Shown: positions 63,906 to 64,000 of the stretch, piece after piece | How positions within the stretch are numbered: the first letter of the stretch is position 1 | Layout: each line of letters begins with the position of its first letter | NCBI RefSeq assembly: GCF_900142765.1 | Contig: NZ_FRCB01000005.1 | Coordinates: forward strand, 233,000 to 296,999 | Length of the DNA: 64,000 nucleotides | Direction: 5' to 3' | Source: Roseovarius litoreus | Lineage (GTDB): Bacteria > Pseudomonadota > Alphaproteobacteria > Rhodobacterales > Rhodobacteraceae | Translations under genes and position numbers: made by a program | Notes under the pieces: generated by a model | What the model was told of the DNA's origin: nothing | What the model saw: only the letters and a program-made list of their open reading frames with translations | Databases searched by the model: none

Positions 63906-64000
63906 TGAGCTGCCCCCACTAAGTGGTCCAAGTTGATTGTTAGTGCATGACCGGCCTCTGGTCCATCTGGACAATACTTTCCGGTGCGGGAGGCCGGTAT
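63906..64000 (-). mobile_element. end of an insertion sequence with a transposase C-terminus (IS3/IS481-type)
   Basis: From the right edge the minus strand encodes YRPPAPESIVQMDQRPVMH and TAA (63940-63999). This ending is typical of rve-type transposases of the IS3/IS481 group. It is followed by CCACTTAGTGGGGGCAGCTCA, a short palindrome and a likely terminal inverted repeat with end near TGAGCTGCCCCC at 63906. The rest of the element lies outside the window, so completeness and exact family are unknown. Confidence 0.65.

Overview
The window is chromosomal DNA from an alphaproteobacterium of the order Rhodobacterales (Roseobacter/Rhodobacter group). It is GC-rich and densely coded. The assignment rests on CtrA, its inhibitor SciP (DUF1153) and the phosphotransferase ChpT, direct-repeat LexA boxes (GTTC-N7-GTTC), an ornithine-lipid olsB-olsA pair, an rplU with a long C-terminal extension, and an MTHFR plus MtrH-like methyltransferase cluster. 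Nearly all of it is housekeeping sequence; the right edge enters an insertion sequence.

Layout. 1-1846: alpha/beta hydrolase tail, polyphosphate kinase 2, TetR regulator. 1921-3559: ribosomal proteins L13/S9 and a thioesterase. 3649-7803: crotonase-like protein, trmFO, gluQRS, hisI, an IscU-like scaffold. 7819-12526: a terminator, a probable structured RNA and a LexA-boxed 40-residue membrane protein, then recG and ligA. 12657-14030: a 37-bp tandem repeat, ctrA and sciP. 14154-17224: mnmA and a HupE/His-rich metal-handling cluster. 17280-29333: the envelope and lipid block lpxB-lpxI-lpxA-fabZ-ompH-bamA, a 41-residue membrane protein, and rseP-dxr-cdsA-uppS-frr-pyrH. 29475-33658: miaA, an AraC regulator, an orphan Tat-exported binding protein and a lytic transglycosylase. 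33857-41178: ssb, typA, a histidine phosphatase, alaS, recA. 41372-47069: a sulfotransferase-like gene, cckA broken by an in-frame TAG, rsmB, guaB. 47205-51595: agmatinase, a ThiE-like protein, olsA/olsB, DUF3553, chpT. 51592-58590: proA, proB, obgE, an acetyltransferase, rpmA/rplU, two DUF2059 paralogues. 58709-63809: tRNA-Ser(CGA), rlmE, ppx and the methyl-folate cluster. 63906-64000: the end of an IS.

The main biological theme is that the whole CckA-ChpT-CtrA phosphorelay and its antagonist SciP lie in this window. CtrA-type boxes sit before cckA and ctrA, and the cckA reading frame carries a single in-frame stop. A second theme is SOS control: LexA boxes precede recA and a tiny membrane protein downstream of recG, which recalls SOS-induced division inhibitors such as Caulobacter SidA. 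Two families of short dispersed repeats, each with two copies, sit immediately after stop codons in a fixed orientation. All functional statements come from reading the sequence by eye; no database search was run.
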